From Capillidium heterosporum (taxonomy: Eukaryota > Entomophthoromycota > Entomophthoromycetes > Entomophthorales > Capillidiaceae), in assembly GCA_016630905.1 (NCBI GenBank), contig WBMQ01000004.1, positions 1,612,001 to 1,676,000 on the forward strand: DNA of 64,000 bases, given 5' to 3'. The notes beneath the pieces were generated by a model. That model saw nothing but the letters and a program-made list of their open reading frames with translations, was not told the DNA's origin and did no database searches. Position numbers and translations under genes: made by a program. Below are positions 63,780 through 64,000 of this stretch, piece after piece. The first letter of the stretch is position 1. The number at the start of each line of letters is the position of its first letter.

Positions 63780-64000
63780 ATGCAGTCTATGAAACCAGCC
63801 AGCAGCAGTAACAGCAAATCGAGGGATCGCAGCAGCTCCTACTACAAGCCTACCGGCTACCTTCCTGGTGAAGAAAGCTCCGGCTTGAAGGGCGATGTAC
63901 CAGCTGGGATATCCAACAACCGAAAGAAACCGACTAAACCGCTGGTCGACTACATAAATCGTCCTACCGATCCTACTAACAACAAAGTACGTTATACGAG
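63780..64000 (+). CDS. 5' end of an unknown gene (partial)
   Basis: An ATG at 63780 opens a frame running off the window (73 codons): MQSMKPASSSNSKSRDRSSS and then YYKPTGYLPGEESSGLKGD. It is Ser/Lys/Pro-rich and likely disordered. A donor-like GTACGT at 63985 could end the first exon. No signal peptide and no recognised family. In-frame MKP four codons later is an alternative start. Confidence 0.5.
   Translation, partial: MQSMKPASSSNSKSRDRSSSYYKPTGYLPGEESSGLKGDVPAGISNNRKKPTKPLVDYINRPTDPTNNKVRYT

Overview
This window looks like nuclear DNA of a compact, AT-rich fungal genome. The household genes are fungal in type (a Tom70 import receptor, a Mam3/CNNM protein, a His5 aminotransferase, a Str2-like cystathionine gamma-synthase, a TBC1D5-like Rab-GAP). 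They are cut by many tiny introns, mostly 36-56 nt, with GTA-type donors and TTTAG-type acceptors. Accessory secreted genes dominate the spaces between them. An early-diverging, zygomycete-grade lineage is my best guess from the gene mix, but this is inference. No tRNA, rRNA, CRISPR array or intact transposon was recognised.

Layout. 1-282: 3' end of a secreted protein, possibly LPMO-like. 552-2545 (-): TOM70, eight exons. 3781-4224 (+): small secreted Lys-rich protein. 4903-6569 (+): CNNM/Mam3 membrane protein. 7083-10493 (+): TBC1D5-like GAP. 11238-13263 (-): SANT-domain protein. 14632-15533 (-): basic, disordered protein. 15.5-23 kb: gene-poor, with a decayed multi-exon gene on the minus strand (18.5-20.5 kb). 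22.9-25.3 kb: a cluster of small secreted cysteine-rich genes, mostly broken, with a further dead copy at 27.4 kb. 25402-26634 (-): HIS5. 29141-30283 (+): KDDKPK-repeat secreted protein.

31.67-46.18 kb is the most unusual part. A 0.94-kb segment carrying a secreted Lys/Glu-rich gene is present twice in inverted orientation, differing by one base inside the repeat. The two copies enclose 12.6 kb holding a GMC oxidoreductase, three arylamine N-acetyltransferase (NAT) genes, a small secreted protein and a Str2-like gene. A fourth NAT lies outside at 49.2 kb. After that come a Bli-3/PNPOx-like flavoprotein, a membrane J-protein, a second Lys/His/Tyr-rich secreted protein (51.6 kb) and a hypothetical acidic protein (54.8 kb). 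Next are two F-box/LRR genes with a dead copy between them, a tail-to-tail pair of single-C2 proteins, and the 5' end of another gene.

Themes. (1) Secreted charged-repeat proteins share an N-terminal plan and occur as intact genes and relics. (2) Gene families here expand and decay locally: NAT, F-box, cysteine-rich and charged secreted proteins. (3) Several otherwise well-preserved genes are broken by a single extra base, which could mean young pseudogenes or uncorrected insertion errors in the assembly. (4) Many accessory genes have a TATA box 40-65 bp before the ATG, and HIS5 has a perfect Gcn4-type TGACTCA site.
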